64,000 nt of DNA from Tilletia caries (GCA_032718865.1 JALUTQ010000033.1:620001-684000), one strand, 5' to 3'; counted from the stretch's first letter, positions 33,063-44,147 are shown. Numbers and translations are program-made. Notes: a model not told the origin generated them from the sequence alone.

Positions 33063-33453
33063 GTCAATCCAACTCTCACGTTGTCTACGCTGGTACATCT
33101 AGAGGTTGGAAGATCGTCGCTATACGTAGGAGCGGGCGACCCGCTGCACTTCGCAGATTCTGTGTCCAAGCGGAAGCACAGCGGGTGACTCTAATAAGTA
33201 CAAAATGGCTGGGGCGCAGGACGAAGGCGCGAGGAGAGGGACGAGAGAGAAAGGCAACGCAGCAAATAGGAACGCTGTCCACGCGTCCACGAGAGCGAGA
33301 ATCAATGCTGTGGTTTGTGGTTGCAATTGTTCGTTGTTCTCTCACCTTGGCCGAAAGGGCGACCGCCCGCCTGGATGCTGTTCTCATCGCCTTCACCCAC
33401 ATCGACTGCAGCTGGCGCAGTGAGTGGCTACAGCACACACGCGCGGCCTCACG
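33063..33453. promoter_or_regulatory. Upstream region of the TRIC-like gene
   Basis: About 390 bp with no gene recognised; probably holds the promoter of the gene starting at 33454. Confidence 0.4.
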
Positions 33454-34737
33454 ATGGCCTCCCTTCTCAATGCGACAGCGTCAGCAGCATCAGAATCACT
33501 CCTCTACGCAACCGGCGGATCGACCCCACTCGTCCACCTGCCCACCCCGCCCTTCCTCCTCCCCATCCTCCACCTGACCACCCGGCTCATCACCGCCCAG
33601 GCCCATCCCACCTACTTCCCCTTCCCATGGATGTTCGTCCTCCATGCGGTCCGCTGCAGCTTTGCCTGGAGGGGGATCATTAAGGGGAACACGGCCAGGT
33701 TGCGCGCGAAGGGGGTCAAGGTGCAGGGTTTGACCTGGGCTGCGGACTGTGCTGGTTTCTTGCTCATGGTGCGTTATTCATGTACATGCACGGCCCCAAT
33801 TTTATCCCAGAATTACTGATCTCGCTCTCTCTCTCTCGCTGTGGAACAGAGCTGGGGCGGCGGCATCCTGTCCCACCTCCTCACCGGCCGCCTGCCCCCG
33901 CAATTCCTCCACCCAGGCGCAGCACTAACCTACCTCCCCCTCCACCTCCTCATCTCCCTCTTCCTCTCTCTCCCCTCCCTCTCGGCCCTGCACCCCTCTG
34001 CGCAACTCCTAGACATCCTCAGCCCCTACATCGACGGCGCCACACGCGCCGGCGCCGTCGCGCTCGGAGTCCAACTCGCTTCGTCTGCCCATCCGGAGAG
34101 TCTCATGTTGCAGGTCGTCCTCGGCACGCTCACGGCCTGTGGGGGTGGGCAGAGCTGTGGGACGCTGGGTGCGTGGGAGCCGAATGGGTGGGTGTTGGGT
34201 ACCCCGCCTGCGTTGAGGGCTAGGAGTTGGATGGAGGGCGTGGATGTGTGGGCGCCGTTCTTGGCTGTGTTGGGTTACGTTGTGCTTGGGGGAACGCATG
34301 AGGACGTCCTTCCTCTCACTCGACCTCTCGTCGCTCTACTCGCTCGCTTTGGGCTCGTATCGCTTGGTAAAGGAGAAGGGATTACACAGCTGGCGGTGTT
34401 GGATCCTACGGCGGCGCGGGCGCTGGCTACGCTCATCATCACGGCCGCCTTTGTCTGGCGCGCGACAGTCCTGCATGGTCAGTGGGCCACCGACTCGTTC
34501 AGCACCGCTCTTAAGCAAAAACCAGGACAACAGCAACAGCAGAAGCTGGAAGCTCGGCTACCCTCGGCGCCGACTCAGTCAATCGAAGGAAAGCGCAGGT
34601 CGGTCTCGGAGAAGGTGGCCAAGCGGGCGGAGCGGGAGGGCAGTCTGGGTTCCACTGTGGATGGGGATGAGAATGGGAACGGGAAAGGGAATGGGAATGG
34701 TTCGGCGGTGCGGCGCTCGTCACGCCGAAAGACCTGA
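33454..34737 (+). CDS. TRIC-like (TMEM38) intracellular cation channel homologue
   Basis: Two exons (33454-33768, 33850-34737) give 400 residues. The pattern SWGGGILSHLL-x4-PPQFL, a hydrophobic helix, then DGATRAG and a Gly-rich helix follows that of trimeric intracellular cation channels, where GGGI, a PP-x-x-FL turn and a TR-containing KEV helix are conserved. About six or seven hydrophobic segments are present. These channels supply counter-ions in the ER or SR during calcium release. The tail (about 110 residues) is polar, Gln-rich, then Gly/Asn-rich and ends basic. The start is the first ATG in a good context; the frame is open slightly upstream without an ATG. Confidence 0.62.
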
Positions 34738-35508
34738 AGGGCTCCTTGAATTCGGCAGCGGTTGAGCGGTTGGGAAGGAAGCAAGTCTCCTCACTCATAT
34801 ACATCGCTAACCAGTGACTTCTCGTTTATCTCAAAATCAATATCATTCTTAATATCATTCTTAAACGAGAGGGCAGAATGGAAGAGAACAGGAAGAAGAG
34901 GGTCGAGGAAGGAAACCGATGCGGCGGGAGACGACTCGGGTCGCAGAGTCAGGGATGCGGAGGGACGTCCCGTGCTGCGGAAGGAGGGAACAGTTGCATT
35001 AGTTAATCATCAAGGGAAGAGGTGGCTCTGTACTGTGGATTGTGGACTGTCAGCGCGAAATCGGTGAGTTACGGGTAAGAAGTGGTCAGGGTCCGCGCGC
35101 GTGAGGATAGGGAGAGCGAAGCAAGGAGAATGTTGGGCCATGTCGGCAGAAAGGATGTGGGATGGTGGGAGACTGGAGAGATCAGAGATGGAAGGAACAG
35201 AAAGGGAGGGAGCTGACAATATTGAGATGAGTGAGAGTGAGTGAAGAGACGACCTGTATCAGAGGGAAAGACGCGAGAAAAACAAGGATAATAAAGAGAG
35301 TCAGCGGCCAAACAGCGGAGCGCACGGCAAGACTCCTGCTCGCGTCGAAGTTTTTCCTGAATAAGTCCACCTTGTCGTGGACGATAGATCATGGACTAGA
35401 GCGAGACGGGAGACTTGAATTGAGGATTCGAGATGTGGGAGAGAGAGGGAACAGACGGACGAGCGGGATAAGGCTGGTTGATTCGAGGTCCTCGGCGACC
35501 CGATACTT
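34738..35508. other. Convergent intergenic region
   Basis: Lies between the TRIC-like and NDUFS4 stop codons. Purine-rich on the plus strand (GA-rich around 34870-35470). No gene recognised. Confidence 0.5.
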
Positions 35509-36284
35509 CTACTTGGTGTGGTGGATGCGGACCTTGTTGGCAGAGATGTAGTCGTAGTTGCTGTGAAGAAAGGCAGCGTAAGTATCAGTTTGGTCAAGAT
35601 GGAGAAGGAGCAATCCAGATCCGGAAGGACTTACCTGGCGTACGACTTGCTGTTAGGGTGTACCAAGAACGGGGTAGAGGAAAGAAAGGCCGTCAGTCAA
35701 ATTCAGCCCAGAAGAAGAGAGCAATGGAGGGGAAGAGATACGCACGGCGGGATCCTGGCCTTGTTAGGCTCGGCAACGAAGTAAGGCCATCCCTGCTTCT
35801 CACAGAAATGCACAGCATCCTCCCGACTCCTAAACTGCATCCCAACACCCTGCATATAATCCCCACTAGAAGCCCAGCCCATCAACGGGTTCTCCCATCG
35901 GGCGGACCCCTGCAGGATATCGAAGTCGACCTTCCAGAACGCGGTGCCGGCCTTGCCCGAGGAGTTGGACGTCTTCGCGGGCTTGTAGATCCGGACGGGC
36001 CGGTTGTGGAGGGCGGGGGGTGCGTCGGAGGTGATGTCTGCGGGTGTGGGGTGGGTGTTGCGCTCTGCTTGTTCGGCGGGGAGGTTGCGCGGGTGGGAGT
36101 CTTGGATCTCGGTCAGGCCCGTTGAGGAGGAGGAGGAGGAGGAGGAGGAGGAGGAGGAGGAGGAGGCGGGTGATGCTGTTGTGTGGAAGTTGCTGGCGCG
36201 CGCTGCTGCTGCTGAGGGTGCACGGGTGGATGGGGCGAGGAGCAGACGCGATGCTGCGGTGCGGAGTGCAGTTGAGGCCGCCAT
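35509..36284 (-). CDS. NDUFS4: Complex I subunit NDUFS4 (18/21-kDa subunit)
   Basis: Nuclear-encoded accessory subunit of mitochondrial NADH:ubiquinone oxidoreductase, on the peripheral arm near the NADH module. Three minus-strand exons (36284-35746, 35649-35635, 35560-35509) give 201 residues. An Arg/Ala/Ser-rich presequence is followed by a polyserine tract encoded by a GAG/CTC run at 36126-36167. The conserved core has RPVRIYKP, FWKVDFDILQGSARWENPLMGW (in pieces), SREDAVHFCEKQGW and YFVAEPN. The end, KVRIHHTK, is the usual C terminus. The middle exon is only 15 nt (KSYA). An in-frame ATG at 36344 would add 20 residues. Divergent from the proteasome gene. Confidence 0.92.
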
Positions 36285-36571
36285 CGTGCTTCCTGTGTTG
36301 TTGGCTGGCCAGCTGGTCGAGGTGAATGCTCGTTCGTTGGTCATCGGAGCGAGCGACCGAGTGAGTGAGTGAGCGGGTGGATTACATATGATCACCGAGA
36401 TCCTCAATGATCATAGTGCTACTGTTGTAGGACTGCCGCATAGCAACAGGAAGCACCACACTCACGTCCGAAGCACAGGCCGCGTAGCTCATCGCCAGCC
36501 TCGTCCTCCTCATCCACCGTATTCTCCAGCGCAGCTCCCACTCCAACTCCAGCTCCAGCTTACCACACAAC
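36285..36571. promoter_or_regulatory. Divergent promoter, NDUFS4 / proteasome alpha-5
   Basis: 287 bp between opposite start codons. CT-rich with CTCC runs close to the proteasome start. No specific factor site identified. Confidence 0.6.
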
Positions 36572-37775
36572 ATGTTCCTCACACGATCAGAATACGGTCA
36601 GTCTTCCTCTCAGCGCGCCCACTCTCACAAGCGCAACCGCTGCTCTTAACTCACACCCGCTCTCTTCTACACACAGACCGGGGTGTCTCCACCTTCTCAC
36701 CCGAGGGCCGCATCTTCCAGGTGCGCATACACTCCCACTTTCCATGCCCGAACAGTGTCGGACAGTTTGGCTGACTCTGTTTCAAATATCCGCTTCCCAT
36801 TTCCTCCCTTCTCCAGGTCGAGTACGTGAACAAAGGAGCTCCCCTTCCCGCCTCCAAGCTCGCACAGCTGACCACTTTCTTGCCATATAACCCTTCTGCG
36901 TTCTCTCTCTCTCACCCTCTCCAGGTACGCGATCGAAGCCATCAAGCTCGGCTCAACCACAATCGGCATCTCCACCCCAGAAGGCGTCATCCTCGGCGTC
37001 GAAAAGCGCGTGCAATCGTCCCTGCTCGAATCCACCTCCATCGAGAAGATCATGGAGATCGACGCCCATCTGGGCTGTGCCATGTCTGGCCTCACCGCCG
37101 ATGCGCGCACCATGATCGATCATGCGCGGGTCACCAGTCAGAATCATGCGTTTACGTACGATGAGGAGATTAAGGTTGCCAGTGTTACCCAGGCCGTCTG
37201 TGATTTGGCGTTGAGGTTTGGAGAGTCCACCCAGGATGATGAGCCTTTGATGGTGAGTCCTTATTTGTTGTTCCTCTGAACGTTCTAAGCTGCGCCGTGC
37301 GGATGCCTTGTGACTGAATGTATCTGTGTATCTGCGTGGACAGTCACGACCATTCGGCGTCGCTCTGCTCATCGCCGGCATCGACGAGAAGGGTCCACAG
37401 CTCTTCCATGCCGATCCCTCAGGCACCATGATCCGGTATCAAGCCAAAGCCATCGGTTCCGGATCCGAAGGCGCCCAAACCGAGCTCCAAGATAAGTACA
37501 AGAAGGTGAGCCTACCTCCCCTCTTCCCATTCCTAACGTCGTCCTCTGTCAGCATGTTGACACATCTCTCTTTTGGCTGCGAAAAGGACATGTCCCTACA
37601 CGACGCCAGTCTGCTGGCCCTGCGCGTGCTCAAGCAGGTCATGGAGGAGAAGCTCGACGAACACAACGTCCAGCTGGCCGTCGTTACCCCGCGCACCAAC
37701 AAGGCCGGTCGGCCGAGTGGGCAATTCAGGATCCTGCCGGAGAGCGAGTTGAAGAGCTTGGTGGAGGCGATGTGA
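36572..37775 (+). CDS. PUP2: 20S proteasome subunit alpha-5
   Basis: Alpha-ring subunit of the 20S proteasome (PSMA5/Pup2). Exons 36572-36596, 36677-36720, 36817-36821, 36925-37252, 37344-37505 and 37587-37775 give 250 residues, the normal length. The alpha-subunit N-terminal signature runs [16 protein letters not shown] then [11 protein letters not shown], followed by [15 protein letters not shown] and the conserved [12 protein letters not shown]. The residues V-E of the invariant FQVEYA are supplied only by the 5-nt exon GTCGA, flanked by CTCCAG and GTACGT, so this micro-exon is required by conservation. Alpha subunits lack the catalytic threonine, as here. Confidence 0.93.
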
Positions 37776-38311
37776 AAGGGGGAGGGGCGTTGTCTTTGTT
37801 GCGCAGTGCGTAAGGGAAATCGACAGGCTGTTTCATCTTTTCTGACTGCTGCGTGCGTGTGTGGCTGAGAGGAGCGGACGAAAGGGAGGGAGGAAGAATT
37901 GAACCCACCCGGTATGTGTAAGGGGGGAAGTTGCCCTGCCCCGGCAAAGAGAAGCGTTCGCCATCACAGCCAATTGCCTTTAGGGCAGACGAGGGGCCAG
38001 CTCTGATTCCTTCGCACTGTTCCGTGAAAGTTGGAAGAACGATGCATACAGAACGCGATGCGTTGCAAGACCAAACGTTCTGCTCAGACCCCTTTCGCGC
38101 TCCCAAGCTTGCCACAGATCAAGAAGGGAGAGAGAGCCTGGATGATGACAGAACAAGGAAAGATTGGAAAAAAAGAAGGACTTGCTGAGAGGTCTAATCG
38201 CTAATCATCTGTCTACATATGCACAACCAGGCGAAATGCAGAAGTTTTTGGGCCCCGTTCCTCACGAGAGCCTTCTGGCTGTACGTAGTTGACACCGCTC
38301 CCCTCCCCGAC
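37776..38311. other. Convergent intergenic region
   Basis: Between the proteasome gene and RNH203 stop codons. No gene recognised. Confidence 0.5.
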
Positions 38312-41300
38312 TCAGTACTCGTGCACCAACGCCCACACGCCCAACAGCTCATGCACCGTCCGCACAACCCCATCATCCCCTTCGTCCAACGGCCCATCCG
38401 CATTCCACAGCACAATCCCACTCGACCCGACCGCCTTGGCCAGCGCGGCCTCCCTCTCCCTCTCCAGCTCAGCAGCAGTCGGAGTCGGCCCAACGGACGA
38501 GGAGGCGGAGGCGGAGGCGGAGGCAGGAGGGGAGGGATGCGGGTTCGCAGTCGAAAGTCGGCCTGCGACTCGGAGCTTCACCACGCCTTCTAGGACGTCC
38601 GAGTTGTTGTGACCGCGAGTGACCCGCGTGTGCGAGCCGCTGTTGGACACGTGCGTCTCGCCGAGCATGACGTCCATGCGCTCCTCGAACGTCCACCTCT
38701 TCGTCCAGACGCGCTTGCGGTACTTCGTCTTGGCAGCCCCGGTCCCGGCACCAGCACCCCGGACACCCAACTCGTCCTCTCCATCATCACCCTCGTCGTC
38801 ATCCTCACTGCTATCCTCCTCTTCCTCTTCTTCGCCCCGCTTCGGTCCAGTCACCACAGCCCGCTTTGCACTCTTGCGAGGGACAGGCTCAGGCTCAGGA
38901 CTGAAACGCGCCGGTCGGACAGCCACTCGACCCGAGGACGTCACAGCAGTGACGACCCGCTGACGCGGACGCGGTTGAGGAGTCGCCGCCGCCGCCGCTT
39001 TGCTCGTCGTCGCCTTGGAGGACGAAGCCGCCTTGCGCGGACTGACACTCTCCGAGCGACGCCAGCCGCCGGCCTTGGTCTCCTTCTCGAGCAACGCCCG
39101 GTCCGAGGTGTGAACGACGACCTCGAGCGAGGCGGCCGAGAGCCGCTTACTGCGTTGCGAGGGACTTTCCTTCTCCCAATCCTGCTCTTCCTCGTCCTCC
39201 TTGTCCTCCTCCTCCTCCTCCTCCTCCTCGTCATCATCGCCTCCGCGCTGCACTTTGCGAGTGCTGGACCGACGAAGACTGGCCGACGACGCTCGACGCT
39301 TCGCACTCGATCGGACCACCACCACCTCCTCCTCCTCTTCGTCCACCTCCCCACGAGCAGCAGCACCGCGCTTCGAGGGAGAACTGCCAGCCTTCTTGCT
39401 CCCACCACCACCACCACCAGCAGTTTTGGCCCCGCCACCAGAAAGCCACTGCCGCATCGCACTCGCACCCTGCGACGCAGCCTTGCTAGCCAAAGACCCA
39501 CTGCTCGCAGCGCGCTTCAACGTACCGCTGCCACTCTTGCTGGATGAGGACGCCGCCGCCGAGCGCAACGACTTAGACGAAGCCGACGTCGGGAATTCGA
39601 CCGCGTCATCCTTGAACCGCGTAGGCAGCGCAGCCGTACGCCCACTCTTCCGTCGAGAGAGTTCGACCTCGCGGGCACGACGGGCCGCAGCGGCTGCTTC
39701 GCCCGTGCCATACACCACCGTATCTTTGGCCTTCTTCGTCGTCTTCGCCTCTTTCTTCACGGGAGACTCGTGGCTTTGCAGCCTCGAGCTCCGTCGGGTC
39801 GGGGACTGGTTCTCGCTGGCTTCCTCCTCAGCCTCCGCCTCGGATTCCGCTCCGAGCCCAGTAGCAGCAGCAGCATCGCCGCCATCCTCGTCATCCGAGC
39901 CGGGAATGACAACCGCCGCCGCTTCTGCGGTGACTGCTGGGCCGGACTGTGTACCGACCCTCGCACCCTTCTTCGTCCCCTCCTGCCTGCGAGGCGCAGA
40001 ATCAGCAAGACTCTCTTCGCTCTTCTTGCCTTGGAGCCGCGAGCTGACCCGAACGCTTTCGGGACTGCCGGCGACGGCAGAAGGCTGTTGTGCCGATGGA
40101 CCAGCCCGATCTGGTCGACGCGGTGAGGACCGGGTCGTCAGTCCCGCGAAGGGCGAAGTTGAGGATGAGGAAGGGACGGGTATGGCTATGGTCGAGCGTC
40201 CCGTCCGGGGGGCAGCTGTGGCAGGAGCAGGGGCAGGGGCAGGAGCAGGGGCAGGAGCAGGTGCCGATGAGGGCCCGGCACTGCCTTGGCTGGGTTTGCG
40301 ACGGAGCGCATCAAACAAGCCACCTCCCACCAAGGATCCTCCACCTCGACCAAAGTAAGCCGACGTGGACGCAGTGCCTTCTTCCTCGACGTCGTCCTCG
40401 CCCGGAGTTCCCGGCAGCTCACGTACAGCAGCAGCCGATGATGTTTCAGCCGGGGGCAAGCCATAGTCCTCCTCTCCCAGCGCGTCAGCCTCTTGAGCCG
40501 ATTGATCGGCAGCAGCGCGCAGTTCTTCGTTGTCAGCAGCCGTTTGGGCTGCGCGTGCTGCAGCTATGGCGAGCGCATCCATCTCGACGTCGACAGTCGC
40601 GTGTATGGCTACAATGTTGTGATCGAGGATGTCGCCGCGCTCACGCTGGTGATCGCTGGGCAGGATCATGTCGTTCGCGTTCGAGGCAGGATCGAGAGCA
40701 GTAGGATCCTGCGCAGCATACCCGTCCGCTCCATTACCCTCCTGTTCGTCCTCATCGTCGTCATCGTCGTCCATGCTGAACGAGGGCGGAGCATTGGCGA
40801 CGACGGCTTGCTGGAAGCGGGAGATGGCTGAGAGGGACTGGTGCGGTGGGGGCGGAGGTTGGAGACCGTGTGGATTTTCGCTGGAGAGGGAGGCGGTGAG
40901 TCCGCCTGTGCTGAGGGCGGAGCGCGGGCCGCCGGCGCCGGCGAGCTTGGCCCGTGGTCTGGGACGAGCCTTCTTCTTGGCCCGGCCTTCTTCTTCCTCA
41001 TCTTCTTCGATCTCCTGCACGCCTCCCACGGACATGCCGACCGGATTGTACTCGTCGGCCGAGTCGTCTATGGCGCCGGGAAGATAGCGTAGGTCATCCA
41101 GCAGATCCTCATCATCCTCATCCTCCTCTTCATCTTCTTCTTCGAAGCCGTCTTGCTCCAGGTTTGCATCGCTGGCACCTGACTCGCCCTTGGCCCGGCT
41201 GGAGGATGCTTCAGCTTTAACAGCGATGCGTGCCAATCGCTTCTCCTCGCGCTCTGCGGCCTTTTCGGCCTGTCGAGCCGTTCGGGCCTGCTGACGGTCT

Positions 41301-41722
41301 TGCTTGACTTGAGCGCGTTTCTCCTCAAGCTCGGCGCGTTTGACTTCGAGGCGTTCGTTCTTCCGTCGCTCGCGTTCTTCGGCATTTCGAGACTGGGCAA
41401 TGGCGCGTTGCTTGCGAGTGTATGCGGTCTCCTTCTCCGCGGGTGTCGGTTTGAGGACGACGGCAGCTGACCAGCCGATGGGGAGCTGGAGTGGGTAGCC
41501 ATAGAGCTTGCGGCCCCGGAAAGCGGAGGTGAGGACGGGCTGGTGAGAGTCTGTGGAGTGCTCGACGTCGAAGACGAGGAAGCTGTTGACGGGAGCCGGG
41601 CCGTCGTAGTCGATGTGGAAGGGCATCAGATGTGCGACAAGCGCGGGGAAGCGGGTCGAGGCGGCGGGCGCGACGAGGACAGGCGCGAGCTCGTCACTCA
41701 TGCTGCTGCTTTGCTCTGCCAT
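38312..41722 (-). CDS. RNH203: RNase H2 subunit C with about 1000-residue inserted disordered region
   Basis: The N terminus (about 12-110) carries the RNase H2C pattern: a hydrophobic strand, HLMPFHIDYDGPAPV, then AFRGRKLYGYPLQLPIGW. The C terminus (last 35 residues) has the family's closing helix pattern, VLWNADGPLDEGDD followed by VHELLGVWALVHEY. Between them lies about 1000 residues with a long Lys/Glu/Arg coiled coil, acidic runs, Ser-rich and basic segments, and a short ordered-looking patch (KYRKRVWTKRWTFEERMDVML). The single exon is 1136 residues; typical subunits are 110-260. RNase H2 removes ribonucleotides from DNA; subunit C is structural. The start at 41722 has GCCATGGC context; an upstream in-frame ATG lies at 41767. 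Confidence 0.72.
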   Translation of the reverse strand: MAEQSSSMSDELAPVLVAPAASTRFPALVAHLMPFHIDYDGPAPVNSFLVFDVEHSTDSHQPVLTSAFRGRKLYGYPLQLPIGWSAAVVLKPTPAEKETAYTRKQRAIAQSRNAEERERRKNERLEVKRAELEEKRAQVKQDRQQARTARQAEKAAEREEKRLARIAVKAEASSSRAKGESGASDANLEQDGFEEEDEEEDEDDEDLLDDLRYLPGAIDDSADEYNPVGMSVGGVQEIEEDEEEEGRAKKKARPRPRAKLAGAGGPRSALSTGGLTASLSSENPHGLQPPPPPHQSLSAISRFQQAVVANAPPSFSMDDDDDDEDEQEGNGADGYAAQDPTALDPASNANDMILPSDHQRERGDILDHNIVAIHATVDVEMDALAIAAARAAQTAADNEELRAAADQSAQEADALGEEDYGLPPAETSSAAAVRELPGTPGEDDVEEEGTASTSAYFGRGGGSLVGGGLFDALRRKPSQGSAGPSSAPAPAPAPAPAPAPATAAPRTGRSTIAIPVPSSSSTSPFAGLTTRSSPRRPDRAGPSAQQPSAVAGSPESVRVSSRLQGKKSEESLADSAPRRQEGTKKGARVGTQSGPAVTAEAAAVVIPGSDDEDGGDAAAATGLGAESEAEAEEEASENQSPTRRSSRLQSHESPVKKEAKTTKKAKDTVVYGTGEAAAAARRAREVELSRRKSGRTAALPTRFKDDAVEFPTSASSKSLRSAAASSSSKSGSGTLKRAASSGSLASKAASQGASAMRQWLSGGGAKTAGGGGGGSKKAGSSPSKRGAAARGEVDEEEEEVVVVRSSAKRRASSASLRRSSTRKVQRGGDDDEEEEEEEEDKEDEEEQDWEKESPSQRSKRLSAASLEVVVHTSDRALLEKETKAGGWRRSESVSPRKAASSSKATTSKAAAAATPQPRPRQRVVTAVTSSGRVAVRPARFSPEPEPVPRKSAKRAVVTGPKRGEEEEEEDSSEDDDEGDDGEDELGVRGAGAGTGAAKTKYRKRVWTKRWTFEERMDVMLGETHVSNSGSHTRVTRGHNNSDVLEGVVKLRVAGRLSTANPHPSPPASASASASSSVGPTPTAAELEREREAALAKAVGSSGIVLWNADGPLDEGDDGVVRTVHELLGVWALVHEY

Positions 41723-42207
41723 GGCTGTCTTGCGCGCGCGGGTGCTGTGCTGTGATGGTCGTCCCATGAAACGCGTGTCCACAGCAGAAGACGCGCTTTC
41801 TTCCTTGCTCCAAGCTCGGACGCGCTCATCTCGGCTCTCGGGTTGGCAGTTTGGCACCACGTGGCAGGCTCACTTCAGTCACGTGAGCATTATGTAAGTA
41901 GTACACCCAAAACGCTGACTCACCACTTTGCTCGCTGCCTTCTCCTCTCCTCGATTCGAATTCATTCTTCATCGCTGACCACCTTCCACAACAGCAACTG
42001 ATCTTGTCTTTCCTTTGCATGTTGCAAGTTGTCCATACTGTACCGCGTACCCTGCTGAGATCTTCTCGCGTCTCCCTCAGGTCCTTAAGCTCTCTCCCCT
42101 TCTCCTCCTCCGCGCCCACACTACGGTCTCATTTGCGCAAGTCATCTCCATCTACAACATCGCCCACCGCTTCACCATTCCACCACCACCACCAACATCG
42201 AACAGTC
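41723..42207. promoter_or_regulatory. Divergent promoter, RNH203 / PDX3, with two E-box palindromes
   Basis: Contains CCACGTGG at 41857-41864 and TCACGTGA at 41879-41886, both CACGTG sites of the type bound by bHLH factors such as Cbf1 in fungi. The upstream PDX3 ATG (42019) lies inside this interval. Confidence 0.6.
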
Positions 42208-43020
42208 ATGTCTTCCGCAACAGCTCAAAAAGAAGGACAGCAGATCCTTGACAAGGTCACCAACCACGACCAGTACCACACCGAAGGTCTTGACCGTTCC
42301 GACCTGAACGACGATCCCCTCGCCCAGTTCCACGCCTGGTTCAAACACGCCCGAGAGGCCGGCATCAAAGAGCCCGAAGCCATGACCGTCGCCACCGTCG
42401 AACTCCGTCCCATCACCACCAATGCAACCAAGAACGGCCCAAACTCCACCGCGGCCATCCCCTCGTCCCGCATCGTGCTCCTCAAAGAACTCGACTCCCG
42501 CGGCTTCCTCTTCTTCACAAACTACACCTCCCGCAAATCCGCCGAGCTCCTCTCAAACCCATACGCCTCCCTAACCTTCTACTGGGAGCCCATCCACCGC
42601 TCCGTCCGCGTCGTCGGGCGGGCCGAACAGCTCGAGCCCGAGCGCAGCGATGCGTACTATGCCAGTCGGCCGAGGGGGTCGCAGTTGGGTGCCTGGGCCA
42701 GTCCGCAGAGTGCGGCGATTGGGACGAGGGAGGAGTTGGAGGAGCGGGTGAAGGGGGTGGAGAGCGAGTGGGAGGGGAAGGAGACGATTCAGCGTCCGCC
42801 TCATTGGGGTGGGTGGCGCATTGTTCCGGATGAGATCGAGTTCTGGATGGGACGCGAGAGTCGGCTGCACGATCGTTTCCGGTGAGTATTCTTTTCCCTT
42901 GTTCGTCAGGTTGCTTTACAAAGAGGGCAGGCTCGCTCAGTCTCGTTCTTCTCCATCTGCAGATACACTCGCACCGCCCCGGACGCGGACACTTGGAAGG
43001 TAGACCGTCTTGGACCTTGA
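42208..43020 (+). CDS. PDX3: Pyridoxamine/pyridoxine 5'-phosphate oxidase
   Basis: FMN enzyme that oxidises pyridoxine or pyridoxamine phosphate to pyridoxal phosphate. Exons 42208-42881 and 42963-43020 give 243 residues. Family motifs are DPLAQFHAWF, AMTVATVE, SRIVLLKELDSRGFLFFTNY, YWEPIHRSVRVVGRAE and RPPHWGGWRIVPDEIEFW. The C terminus WKVDRLGP comes from the second exon. An in-frame ATG at 42019 would add 63 residues rich in Arg, Ser and Leu (MLQVVHTVPRTLLRSSRVS), which looks like a mitochondrial presequence. Both starts may be used for two locations. I took the inner start because it matches the usual enzyme length. Confidence 0.92.
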
Positions 43021-43237
43021 TCACAATTTTATCGTACATACCACATTCCGTTCCTTCCGCTCCCCATCTTAGGACATCACACAGAAGGGGATGATGAAGA
43101 CGTTATCGTAAGGGCAGTGTGTGACAATTGAGGCAAGATGATTGCCAGTATCATTCTTTTTTTCGTTGTGGAATACAGCACAGGCGATGTGACGGTCCCT
43201 CGGAAAGGGAGGGAACAGGGGTTCGAAGACAAGAAAA

Positions 43238-44102
43238 TCACAGGAACTTCCCACTCTGCCTCGCAAACCCAAGCCCGCCCGTCCCACTCTCATGCCCATC
43301 CTCCACAAAGGACTTATACAACAAACTGTCCACAATCCCAAACACCGTCAAGATCCCACCCACAATCGCACACAGGTTCGTCAAGAAGTGGCCCAGACTC
43401 GGCTTGTTCTCCTGCTGGACCACCTTCAGCGCCGAGATCTCGTAGTTGAAGAACACCCCCGGAACGCCGATGAAGCCGTGTTGCACTTGGGCGTGGCCCG
43501 TCTTCGAGGTGGCTTGTTGGTTCTGGTTTGAGGGGCTGTTCGGACTTAGGCCTGCGGCCGCTGCGGCGTTGTGGGCCGGGTCGAGGTCGCGCTCGTAGGA
43601 GGTTATGGAGTATTGATGTGTCTTGAGTTCCTCGCCCGAGAGCGTCCGGTATTCGGTAGGCACGACTTTGAGGAAGTACTGGGTGATGAGGCGACCGAGA
43701 TAAAGTCAACGACAGGTCACAGGCCCCAAGCTCGCTTCATCTCGTCTCTCTTTCTCGCCGAGGGGTTGGAATGGGACATACCTGGAACATGTAGTTGCTC
43801 GTCTCTGTGTGTGCCTTGACTCCCGCCAGCGGATCGATAACGCCGAGGCGAGCCTTGACGGGACTGCCGGGGATGCCCGCATCGGAGCCCTTCCCTCGAG
43901 CGGCGACAGTGAGCTCCGACTTGCCCTTGACAGGCGAGGGCAGCTTCCCGCCCTGCTTGAGGACTCTGAAGTTATGGACCCAGTCAATGGTGTCGAACTC
44001 TTCTGCGGAGCCGAAGCCGAAGGCGTGTACGGTGTGTCCGAAGTCCTGGGAAGAAGAAGCGAGGGTTGGGCCCAAGGCAAAACAGCGTCAGTCCTACGAG
44101 CT

Positions 44103-44147
<45 letters not shown>

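Noticed and set aside
36126..36167. GAG trinucleotide array as a regulatory repeat
   Set aside because: It encodes the polyserine tract of NDUFS4 in frame; no need for another role.
38600..40358. Plus-strand ORFs of 200-385 codons inside RNH203
   Set aside because: Ser/Arg-rich mirror images of the low-complexity minus-strand coding sequence.
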